Assembly (NCBI GenBank): GCA_040754375.1
Contig: JBFMCT010000008.1
Span: 1-64,000, forward strand
Direction of reading: 5' to 3'
Source of the DNA: Actinomycetota bacterium
GTDB lineage: Bacteria; Actinomycetota; Acidimicrobiia; Acidimicrobiales; AC-14
Length of the DNA stretch: 64,000 nt
Shown here: in pieces, positions 10,180-16,677 of the stretch
How positions within the stretch are numbered: the first letter of the stretch is position 1
Layout of the letters: each line of letters begins with the position of its first letter
The notes under the pieces: generated by a model
The model's input: the letters and a program-made list of their open reading frames with translations, nothing else
Database searches by the model: none
What the model was told of the DNA's origin: nothing
Program-made: the position numbers and the translations under genes

Positions 10180-10664
10180 CTGCTGCCCGCGAGCACCGCT
10201 GGGACGTCGCGACGAGAACCCGCGATGACGGTACGCGGGCCGTTGGGGTCCAAGCGCACGAGCTGGAGGCGGAGGGACGGGAACTGCTCTGCGACCACCT
10301 CTCCGGCGATGGCCAACGCGGTCTCGAGCGTGGCGATTTCGGCTTGGGGCCCGGCGAAACAGGCGGAGCCGCCGAGCCGGTCGCAGTCGTGGTGGGCGAC
10401 GAGCACGATCTCGGCCGGACTGTCCAGCTCGCAGGCCATGCGGATGGTGTCGATGATGGCGTCACGGTCGGGGGTGGCGAGCGCGGCGGCGCCACCGGGC
10501 CAGGCGATGAGGTCGACGGTGCCGGTGAGTCCGCGCCGGGCGAGGAAGCGGCGCATCGGTTCGACGAAGCGGTAGTCGCTGCAGGACAGAACCACCGCCT
10601 GGCACTGGGCGGCGGGGAGGGCGGAGTCCTCCATTCGGGCGCCAGGTCGGTGGGTTGGTTGCAT
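10176..10664 (-). CDS. Beta-carbonic-anhydrase-like protein
   Basis: 162 aa from ATG 10664; ATG 10634 would give 152 aa. The zinc-site motifs of beta-carbonic anhydrases are visible: CSDYRF (first Cys ligand plus the Asp-Arg dyad) and VAHHDCDRLGG (His and second Cys ligand). The spacing is shorter than in the classical 200-220 aa enzymes, so activity should be tested. Expected reaction: CO2 + H2O to bicarbonate + H+, in the cytoplasm. It heads an operon with a small membrane protein and TerC through ATGA overlaps. Its first codons and promoter lie in a 360-bp block repeated upstream of sbtA, which ties it to the bicarbonate transporter. Confidence 0.75.
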   Translation of the reverse strand: MQPTHRPGARMEDSALPAAQCQAVVLSCSDYRFVEPMRRFLARRGLTGTVDLIAWPGGAAALATPDRDAIIDTIRMACELDSPAEIVLVAHHDCDRLGGSACFAGPQAEIATLETALAIAGEVVAEQFPSLRLQLVRLDPNGPRTVIAGSRRDVPAVLAGSR

Positions 10665-10962
10665 GAAGCCAATACTGCGCTGCGAGGACCTCGAAGACAA
10701 TGCGCGCTCCCGGACCAGCAGTGGCCCTCTATACTTCCGAACATCGGAGTGCCGGGATCGTCTTCGACCTAGACTCGGGTTCGAGATGACCGCCCAGGGT
10801 GCGGAGGGGAGGTTGGGCGCCGCCCGACCTACCCGCTCCAGGATCGAATCGTTGGTGGCGCCATCGCGCGACGGTGCGATCGGCCGGATCGCGGCCAAGG
10901 CTGCTCGCGAGGCGGGCGTCGACCGTGCCTTGCTCGGCGGTTACCTGGAGGCAGTGCTCGAG
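10603..10962 (+). repeat. 360-bp direct repeat, copy 1 (carbonic anhydrase 5' end, divergent promoter, pucR 5' end)
   Basis: Nearly identical to 16491-16854 apart from scattered substitutions and a few one-base indels. It covers the first codons of the carbonic-anhydrase-like gene, the intergenic promoter region and about 59 codons of the PucR-type regulator. It ends at the palindrome CTCGAG (10957-10962), where the sequence switches to an inverted piece of the regulator's 3' end. Confidence 0.9.
10730..10748 (+). promoter_or_regulatory. -10 element plus palindromic operator, copy 1
   Basis: TATACT (10730-10735) is a near-consensus -10 for the plus strand. It is followed at once by the perfect palindrome TCCGA-ACA-TCGGA (10736-10748), where the transcript start should lie. 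Both are conserved in the second copy. Autoregulation by the PucR-type protein is inferred. Confidence 0.5.
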
Positions 10963-11425
10963 GACGAAGCGCCCTTCGGGGTCGTCGGCGGCGTGACCGG
11001 TGAGCTGGGCGATGCGCTCGAGCCGGTAGACGACGGCGCGGGGACTGAGATGGAGGCGGCGTGCGGTCCCCCGACGCGTAGCCGGACTCGGCGAAGTACG
11101 CGTCGAGCGTGGCGATCAACGGTTCGGGGCCGCCACGGGCGCCATCGAGAGGGCCGAGCACGGCTCGGACCATCTCGGTGACCGTGATCGGGTCGAGGGC
11201 GAGCACTCGGTAGGGCAGTACCGACTCGAACCGGATGATCGGCTCGGCGAGGCCCAGGCGGCGGGCTAGCTCCAGCGCCTCGCAGGCCTCGTTGTAGGAG
11301 CGGACCAGGCCGCCCGGACCGGCACAGGGGCGGCCCACGCCGACCTCACACTGAAGCGGCCTGGGTTTGAGGGTCCGGGCCGTGCTCGGCCCGCTCGATG
11401 GCGCCCGTGGCGGCCCCCGAACCGC
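10786..11425 (+). pseudogene. Scrambled copy of the PucR/CdaR-type regulator
   Basis: The N-terminal 59 codons (ATG 10786, MTAQGAEGRLGAARPTRSR) run forward to CTCGAG at 10957-10962. From there to about 11347 the sequence is the reverse complement of the regulator's 3' region (matching 17461-17847 of the intact copy). It still carries the GVGRPCAGPGGLVRS-like and DAYFAESG segments on the minus strand. At about 11373-11425 a short forward piece (matching about 17636-17690) follows. The middle of the gene is missing. The switch point at CTCGAG occurs in the intact gene at both 16849-16854 and 17842-17847, so recombination between these short inverted sites explains the structure. No functional product is possible. 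Confidence 0.85.
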
Positions 11426-11579
11426 ATCCCTTCATCGCGCCGAATCGGCTGCCGGAACGCCCCCGCGCCGACTTCGAACTGCGCCGCCACGAAAGTGGCT
11501 GATCCACTCCTGATCACGGAAGCTGCAGCGCCTCTGAGTCGTCCGGTGTCTGCCGTTGTTTCCGGGACACCGCAGCCCC

Positions 11580-11732
11580 ATGATGGGTGCCATGACTCCT
11601 GTGACGACGCCGACACCCGGCTCGCCGGCCCCGCAGACCGCCGGCCGCACCGCCCACCGCGCCTTGCGGCAGACCTCGCCGGCGCCGAGCACCCCGCCCA
11701 CCGTGGTCCACACCCCCAGGAGCATCCCATGA
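11580..11732 (+). CDS. Possible 50-aa leader ORF overlapping the greA-like gene
   Basis: Starts ATG 11580 and is Thr/Pro/Ala-rich. Its TGA overlaps the ATG of the next gene (ATGA at 11729-11732). No family or strong ribosome site. It is listed because several cargo genes here are preceded by a small ORF ending in the same 4-bp overlap. Confidence 0.35.
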   Translation: MMGAMTPVTTPTPGSPAPQTAGRTAHRALRQTSPAPSTPPTVVHTPRSIP

Positions 11733-12220
11733 CAGTCGCCATTCCCCACACCGCTGGCGAGGTCCGCCTCACCCGTCAGGGTCGCCGCCACCTGGGCGCC
11801 CGCGCCCGGAACCTGCGAGACGAGATCATCCCCCGCCTGATCGAGCTGCGCGACGGCTCCGACCGCGACGACTCGGTCGTGGCCGACTACCAGAGGGCCA
11901 CTGCCGAGTTGGCTCGGATCTGCACGGTTCTCGCCACCGCTCGCCCCGTCGAGGCGCTCGCAGATTACCCCGACGTGGTCGAGCTCGGCGAAGCCGTCAC
12001 CATCCGCGTCGTTGGTGCGCCCCCCGAGCGCTACGTCATCGTCGACTCCTCCGAAGCGATCGTCGGCGCCGGACGGGCGTCGGCGCTCTCCCCGTTGGGC
12101 CGGGCGCTGCTGGGTCGCCGCGTCGGTGACGAGGTCGAAGTCGCCGCCCCTGGCGGCACCTACCGATGTGTCATCGAGAGCGCCACCAGAACCGAGACCG
12201 CCCGGCCACCAAGCCCCTAA
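11729..12220 (+). CDS. GreA/Rnk-like transcription elongation factor-domain protein
   Basis: 163 aa from ATG 11729, with AGGAG six bases upstream. The N-terminal half has the helical pattern of a GreA coiled coil (LTRQGRRHLGARARNLRDEI). The C-terminal half matches the FKBP-like GreA/GreB domain: VELGEAVTIRVVG, SALSPLGRALLGRRVGDEV and PGGTYRCVIE. GreA-family proteins bind the secondary channel of RNA polymerase and stimulate transcript cleavage, or modulate initiation. The coiled-coil tip acidic residues are not obviously conserved, so cleavage activity is uncertain. Its position beside a broken baeRF gene suggests a general stress or growth-arrest role for this part of the cargo (inference). 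Confidence 0.75.
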   Translation: MTVAIPHTAGEVRLTRQGRRHLGARARNLRDEIIPRLIELRDGSDRDDSVVADYQRATAELARICTVLATARPVEALADYPDVVELGEAVTIRVVGAPPERYVIVDSSEAIVGAGRASALSPLGRALLGRRVGDEVEVAAPGGTYRCVIESATRTETARPPSP

Positions 12221-12222
12221 CC

Positions 12223-12366
12223 ATGACTGCTTCCGCGCCGAACAAATCCGACCCGCACACGACGGGGGCGGCCCCCCGCCGGTGCACGAAGGACCACGCT
12301 GCGATGCCGTCGACCGCCGCCCCGACCGGCCCGTCGAGCCCCACCAACCCCGAGGCCACCCCGTGA
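12223..12366 (+). CDS. Small 47-aa ORF before the decayed baeRF gene
   Basis: ATG 12223 lies two bases after the greA-like stop, and its own TGA (12364-12366) overlaps a GTG that opens the baeRF remnant. Thr/Pro/Ala-rich, no family. It occupies the same position relative to baeRF as the 48-aa ORF at 18564. Confidence 0.4.
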   Translation: MTASAPNKSDPHTTGAAPRRCTKDHAAMPSTAAPTGPSSPTNPEATP

Positions 12367-12741
12367 GCGCTCGACTGGCACATCCCGCCACGCAGGACCT
12401 CCGCCGGGACGCGTCACCCCACCCGCTGCCCGCACCGTCCGTCGCCCCAACTCGTCCCGCGATCGCCGAGGTCCTGCTTCGGGTGGTCACCCCGGCCGAC
12501 CTGGCCCGCCTGCCATACCTGAGCGGCTACCCATGGTTTCGGTCCTCCTGCCGACCACACCAGGGGCGCGACTCGATCCCGAGGACCGGGGTAACCTCGC
12601 AGACCTTGTCGAACGGACACAACGGCGGCTCGCCGCCGCGCTGCCCGGCGCCCCATCGACGAGCTCATCGGACCGCTCCGGCGCCTCGCGGCCCTGGTCA
12701 TCGACTCCTACCGGCTCCTCTGGTTTACCGGACGTTCCTAG
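12363..12741 (+). pseudogene. Decayed and truncated baeRF (release-factor-like) gene
   Basis: Starting at GTG 12363 the peptide runs ...LLRVVTPADLARLPYLSGYP. After a frame change near 12530 it continues VSVLLPTTPGARLDPEDRG, and after another near 12650 IDELIGPLRRLAALVID, then stops at 12741. In order, these pieces resemble the N-terminus of the intact protein at 18707 (NVARIQQVRGYPAISILMS, DRARLARLVEIATARLL, LLDELVGLAADAEV). Two frameshifts plus loss of about 270 residues make it non-functional. It is a more distant paralogue than the promoter duplication, so it may be an older copy. Confidence 0.65.
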
Positions 12742-13004
12742 ATTGGCACGACACCGGGTCGACCCCCGGCGGGATCGCGCTCGCTACCGCTCACCATCGT
12801 GCAGCCCCACCACTGGAACGGATCACGACCGAGGACCGCAACGGCGCCCTCGGCCACTTCGACGGGGTTGGGTCGCCCTGGCACTCCGCGCGCCGATCCC
12901 ACCGAAGCCTGGTAGCTGCGGCGAGCATGGGAGCCGTGGCACACGGGAAACGATCGGCGGAATCACCCGGGGGTACCGGTATGAACCGAAGGGGTCTCCC
13001 CACG

Positions 13005-13151
13005 ATGGCCAAGATCAAGGTGTTCGGTGCCGCCGCCGACCTGCCCGTGATCAGTGGGGTGTTCACCATCGCCGAAGTGACCGCATGCGGATCGACCCGG
13101 GCCATTGTGGTCTCCAAGACCTTCGTGAGCAGTCCAGAGCCCCTCGGGTGA
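13005..13151 (+). CDS. Small 48-aa protein coupled to purK
   Basis: MAKIKVFGAAADLPVISG... from ATG 13005; ATG 12981 would add 8 residues. AAGGGG lies about ten bases upstream. The stop TGA (13149-13151) overlaps GTG 13148, a possible purK start, so the two may be translationally coupled. No family recognised. The composition looks more protein-like than other small frames nearby. Confidence 0.45.
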   Translation: MAKIKVFGAAADLPVISGVFTIAEVTACGSTRAIVVSKTFVSSPEPLG

Positions 13152-14323
13152 TCCCGGCAACCGTTCCGACCGTCACCCGCGAAGGTCCGGTGTCGGCTCG
13201 CGTCGGCATGGTGGGCGGGGGCCAGCTCGCCCGGATGACGCACCAGGCCGCCGTCGACCTCGGCATCTTTCTGGAGGTCCTGGCCCCGTCGGCGACCGAG
13301 CCAGCGGTGATGGCGGGAGCGCACCACCTGCGCGGCCCCCACGACTCGCTCCAGATGCTGCGCACCCTCGCCGAGCGGTGCGAGGTCGTCACGCTGGACC
13401 ACGAGCACGTCCCCACCGAGCACCTGCACACGCTGCAGGCGGCCGGGTACACACTGCGGCCCCGCGCCGAAGTAGTCGGGCTCGCCCAGGACAAGCTCCT
13501 GGCCCGCCGTACCCTCGAGCACCTCGGGTTCCGGGTGCCGCCCCATGCCCCCGCCGATCCCGGCGACACCGACGCGGTGGCCGCCTTCGCGGAGCGCTGG
13601 GGTTGGCCGGTGGTGGTGAAGTCCCGCCGCGGCGGGTACGACGGCCGCGGGGTGCACCTCGTCGAGGACCTCACCACCGCCCGGGCCGTGCTCCGCACCG
13701 ATACCCCCGGAGGCTGGCTGATCGAAGCCAACGTCGCCATGGTCACCGAGCTCGCTGTCCTCGTCGCCCGCAACCCCTCGGGCTTCACCGCCGTCTACCC
13801 GGTAGTGGAGACCCGCCAGGTCGATGGCATGTGCCGCGAGCTCGTCATGCCGGCCGCGATACCCCACTCTGTCGCTGACGCGGCGTCGCGCCTCGCGAAG
13901 TCGATCGCCGACGGCATCGACGCCACCGGCATCCTCGCCGTCGAGCTGTTCCTCACCCGCGAAGGCGACCTCGTCGTCAACGAGCTCGCCGCACGCCCCC
14001 ACAATTCCGGGCACGCCACCATCGAGGCGACGGTCACCTCCCAGTTCCACAACCACCTGCGAGGGATCCTCGACTGGCCTCTTGGATCCACCGCCATGGT
14101 CGCACCCGCGGCCGCGACCGTGAACGTCATCGGCAACACCGCCGGGACCGACCCGCTCCAGAACCTGCCCGCAGCCCTCGCCGTCCCTGGAGCCAACGTG
14201 CATCTCTACGCCAAAGCCCCCATCCCCGGGCGAAAGCTCGGCCACGTCACCGCCGTGGGCTCCGACCCCGACGAGGCCCTCGGCACCGCCCGAGCCGCCG
14301 CGGTGATCCTCGCCGAACCATGA
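13148..14323 (+). CDS. purK: N5-carboxyaminoimidazole ribonucleotide synthase
   Basis: 391 aa if started at GTG 13148 (overlapping the upstream stop), or 377 aa from GTG 13190 behind GAAGG; the latter is closer to usual PurK length. ATP-grasp architecture: [12 protein letters not shown] at the N-terminus, [14 protein letters not shown] for the ATP-binding loop, and [16 protein letters not shown] plus [14 protein letters not shown] in the C-terminal part. Reaction: AIR + ATP + bicarbonate to N5-CAIR in de novo purine synthesis. The stop overlaps the purE start (ATGA). Being cargo of a transposon that also carries bicarbonate transport genes is unusual; it may be a second genomic copy. Confidence 0.92.
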   Translation: MIPATVPTVTREGPVSARVGMVGGGQLARMTHQAAVDLGIFLEVLAPSATEPAVMAGAHHLRGPHDSLQMLRTLAERCEVVTLDHEHVPTEHLHTLQAAGYTLRPRAEVVGLAQDKLLARRTLEHLGFRVPPHAPADPGDTDAVAAFAERWGWPVVVKSRRGGYDGRGVHLVEDLTTARAVLRTDTPGGWLIEANVAMVTELAVLVARNPSGFTAVYPVVETRQVDGMCRELVMPAAIPHSVADAASRLAKSIADGIDATGILAVELFLTREGDLVVNELAARPHNSGHATIEATVTSQFHNHLRGILDWPLGSTAMVAPAAATVNVIGNTAGTDPLQNLPAALAVPGANVHLYAKAPIPGRKLGHVTAVGSDPDEALGTARAAAVILAEP

Positions 14324-14829
14324 CCGGCATCGCACCCCTCGTCGGCATCGTCATGGGCAGCGCCTCGGACCTCGACACCATGGCGGCGGCATCCGACGTG
14401 CTCGACGGGCTTGGCCTCCCCAACGAGGTGCGGATCCTCTCGGCGCACCGCACTCCCTGGGACCTGCTCGACTACGGGACCACCGCCGCCGATCGGGGCC
14501 TACGGGTCCTCATCGGCGCGGCTGGAGGCGCCGCCCATCTGCCCGGCATGCTCGCCGCGGTCACCACCTTGCCGGTCATCGGCGTCCCCGTCCCGTCCCG
14601 GTACCTCGCCGGCCTCGACTCGCTCCTGTCGATCGTGCAGATGCCCACCGGCATACCCGTCGCCACCGTCGCCATCGGCGGCGCCGCCAACGCCGCCCTC
14701 CTCGCCGCCCGGATCATCGGAATCTCCGACCCTGCCATCTGCGCCGCCGTCCGAGCCCACCAGGCCGACATGGCCGATGCCTCACGGGACTCCGACGCCC
14801 ACCTCTATGGCGGGGCCACACCCTGCTGA
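14320..14829 (+). CDS. purE: N5-CAIR mutase (class I PurE)
   Basis: 169 aa. Class I PurE motifs are visible: [34 protein letters not shown] and [17 protein letters not shown]. Some positions differ from the common forms (for example SAHRTPWDL), but the substrate loop residues are kept. It converts N5-CAIR to CAIR directly after PurK. ATG 14320 overlaps the purK stop by 4 bp, so the pair is coupled. The next gene is on the opposite strand. Confidence 0.92.
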   Translation: MTGIAPLVGIVMGSASDLDTMAAASDVLDGLGLPNEVRILSAHRTPWDLLDYGTTAADRGLRVLIGAAGGAAHLPGMLAAVTTLPVIGVPVPSRYLAGLDSLLSIVQMPTGIPVATVAIGGAANAALLAARIIGISDPAICAAVRAHQADMADASRDSDAHLYGGATPC

Positions 14830-14959
14830 ACGGCAAGCGCGTCCTTATCGCCGGGGGAGGTTCGCCCCGGGGTCCTGCTGAAGTGAGGCGGCGCTTTTGG
14901 CCGTCGGACCCGGTCGAGAGGCCGAAGGTCGGCATACCGGCCGGTAGATCGTCCCGCAG

Positions 14960-15274
14960 CTACCCGGGAACGGCCGGCTTGCGCGGCATGATCGCAATGT
15001 CCGACACGAGCGCCTTCAAGCGGTGGCCTACGCTCATCAGAGCGTCGAGGTCCTCGAGAACTTTCAGCAGGCGTGATTCGGACATGATGATGTAGATCAC
15101 GACGTTCGAATCGCTGTTGAGCATTCCCGAGCGCAACCCCGACTCGCCAGCGCCCGTGGCGGGCACGATCGTGTAGCCGCCTACGCCACGGTGGCGTGCC
15201 GTCTTCACGACCAGGGCCTGCAGCTCACTCGGGGCGATGACCATCAGCAGTTTCTTGTGCTCAAGGGGTCTCAT
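14960..15274 (-). CDS. sbtB: SbtB-like PII signalling protein
   Basis: 104 aa from ATG 15274 with GGAGG eight bases upstream. PII fold pattern: LLMVIAPSELQALVV for strand 1 and helix 1, HRGVGGYTIVPATGAGE leading into the T-loop, and VVIYIIMSESRLLKVLEDL in the second half. It lies directly downstream of sbtA on the same strand, the arrangement known for cyanobacterial and other sbtA-sbtB pairs. There SbtB binds adenyl nucleotides (cAMP, AMP, ADP, ATP) and gates the transporter. It lacks a C-terminal Cys pair seen in some SbtB proteins. A GlnB/GlnK role is less likely from length and context. Confidence 0.82.
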   Translation of the reverse strand: MRPLEHKKLLMVIAPSELQALVVKTARHRGVGGYTIVPATGAGESGLRSGMLNSDSNVVIYIIMSESRLLKVLEDLDALMSVGHRLKALVSDIAIMPRKPAVPG

Positions 15275-15410
15275 GTTCACGGCCTCCGGCGGGTCGATGC
15301 AGTAGGGGTGCGCCATTCTGTCGTAACCCGTTCTTCATCCGCCGCTGGTGCCCGGAGGGTAGGCGGCAACGAGACTGAGATGACCCGTGGATGCGCGACA
15401 CCATCAATGT

Positions 15411-16448
15411 TCACCACGCGAGACCGCTCATCCAGAAGTACAGCGGGATGCCGACGAGAATGTTGAAGGGGAACGTCACCGCGAGAGCCATCGTGAAGTA
15501 CACGCCCGGCTGAGCCTCCGGAATCGCATAGCGGACTATGGCCGGTACCACTATGTAGGACGCGCTTGAAGCCAGCACCGCGACCAGCACGGCATCGCCC
15601 TGGCTCAGCCCAAGGAGCCGGCCGAGCCCCAGAGCGAGACTGGCGTTGACCACCGGCATTACGCCAGCGAACCCGATCAGGAAGCGCCCCACGAGCGCTT
15701 GCGACTCGAGCAGCTGGCGCGCGACCAGCAGACCCAGTTCGAGCAAGAAGAACGCGAGGATGCCCTTGAAGATGTCAGCCGTGAACGGCTGCATCATCTC
15801 CTTCCCCCGCTCGCCGGTGACGAAGCCGATGAGCAGGCTGCCGATCAGCAGGAGGTGGGCGCCGTCCGTGAAGGCTTCGTGCAACACTCTCTTCATGGAC
15901 AGCGAGGACGGCCGCGGTGGATCCTCAAGCTCCGGACCTGCGTTGACAGCTGCCGCACCGTGGGCAACCGCCTGCTGGGCCTGCCGGTTTCGCGCGAGTG
16001 TGGCGAGCAGCACCGCCATGACGATCGCTGGCGATTCCATCAGTACCAACGCCACCGCCATGTAGCCGCCGAACTCGATCTCGTTCCGACCGAGGAACTG
16101 CTGGGCGGTGATGAACGTCACGGCACTAACGGAGCCATAGGTGGCAGCGATGGCGGCCGCGTTGAAGGGGTCGCAACGGCGGAGGCGCAGGATCACGAAG
16201 CTGTAGCACGGGACCACGCAGGCCATCAGCATCGCTGCGAGCAGAGCCAGCGCTCCCGTCGCTGGGAGCCCGCCGATAGCCAGCTCGGCGCCGCCCTTGA
16301 GGCCCAGGGCGACTAGGAGGTAGAGCGAGAAGAACTTCGCGAGAGCCGGCGGGATCTCCAGATTGGAGCGGACTGCACCGATCAACACCCCGAGGACAAA
16401 GAACAGGATCGCCGGATCAAGCAGACCCTGGACGAGCTGGGTAGGCAT
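15411..16448 (-). CDS. sbtA: SbtA-family sodium-dependent bicarbonate transporter
   Basis: 345 aa, about ten membrane helices in two halves (Pfam Sbt_1 pattern). Recognisable segments: YGSVSAVTFITAQQFLGR and VLMESPAIVMAVLLATLA in the first half, and ASSASYIVVPAIVRYAIPEA in the second. The hydrophilic linker (PELEDPPRPSSLSMKRVL) sits where SbtA has its cytoplasmic loop. ATG 16448 has GGAG seven bases upstream. Family members import bicarbonate with Na+ at high affinity. Upstream lies the repeated promoter block and a chimeric leader ORF that stops 3 bases before this start. sbtB follows 136 nt downstream. Confidence 0.88.
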   Translation of the reverse strand: MPTQLVQGLLDPAILFFVLGVLIGAVRSNLEIPPALAKFFSLYLLVALGLKGGAELAIGGLPATGALALLAAMLMACVVPCYSFVILRLRRCDPFNAAAIAATYGSVSAVTFITAQQFLGRNEIEFGGYMAVALVLMESPAIVMAVLLATLARNRQAQQAVAHGAAAVNAGPELEDPPRPSSLSMKRVLHEAFTDGAHLLLIGSLLIGFVTGERGKEMMQPFTADIFKGILAFFLLELGLLVARQLLESQALVGRFLIGFAGVMPVVNASLALGLGRLLGLSQGDAVLVAVLASSASYIVVPAIVRYAIPEAQPGVYFTMALAVTFPFNILVGIPLYFWMSGLAW

Positions 16449-16451
16449 AGG

Positions 16452-16553
16452 CTAACTCCAGTCCGTCCCGCTCGACTGCGGTCGAACTGTCACTGGGCGG
16501 CGGGGAGGGTGGAGTCTCTCCATTCGGGCGCCAGGTCGGTGGGTTGGTTGCAT
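16452..16553 (-). CDS. 33-aa chimeric leader ORF before sbtA
   Basis: It begins with the same codons as the carbonic-anhydrase-like gene (MQPTHRPGARME), then leaves that frame by a one-base indel. TAG at 16452-16454 is 3 bases upstream of the sbtA ATG and in the same frame. It is a by-product of the promoter-block duplication and could couple translation into sbtA. Confidence 0.5.
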   Translation of the reverse strand: MQPTHRPGARMERLHPPRRPVTVRPQSSGTDWS

Positions 16554-16590
16554 GAAGCCAATACTCCGCTGCCGAGGACCTCGAAGACAA
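16552..16590 (-). promoter_or_regulatory. Candidate promoter firing toward sbtA (also in copy 1 toward carbonic anhydrase)
   Basis: On the minus strand TTGTCT (16590-16585) is followed 18 bases later by GAGTAT, then the leader ORF start. Copy 1 has TTGTCT with CAGTAT at 17-bp spacing. The match to sigma-70-type consensus is moderate. Confidence 0.35.
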
Positions 16591-16619
16591 TGAGCGCTCC
16601 CGGACCAGAATTGGCCCTC

Positions 16620-16638
16620 TATACTTCCGAACATCGGA
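16620..16638 (+). promoter_or_regulatory. -10 element plus palindromic operator, copy 2
   Basis: TATACT (16620-16625) followed directly by TCCGA-ACA-TCGGA (16626-16638), identical to copy 1 at 10730-10748. The regulator ATG is 40 bases further on. Its position over the expected transcript start suggests repression or autoregulation. Confidence 0.5.
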
Positions 16639-16677
16639 GTGCGGGGATCCGTCTCCGGGCCTAGACTCGGGTTCGAG

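Noticed and set aside
10176-10898. A 240-aa carbonic anhydrase starting at 10898
   Set aside because: The extra residues are antisense to the regulator's 5' end and the shared promoter; ATG 10664 is conserved in the duplicated block.
12533-14323. A 596-aa PurK with a long N-terminal extension
   Set aside because: The extension overlaps the baeRF remnant and low-complexity sequence; PurK homology starts at [12 protein letters not shown], close to GTG 13190/13148.
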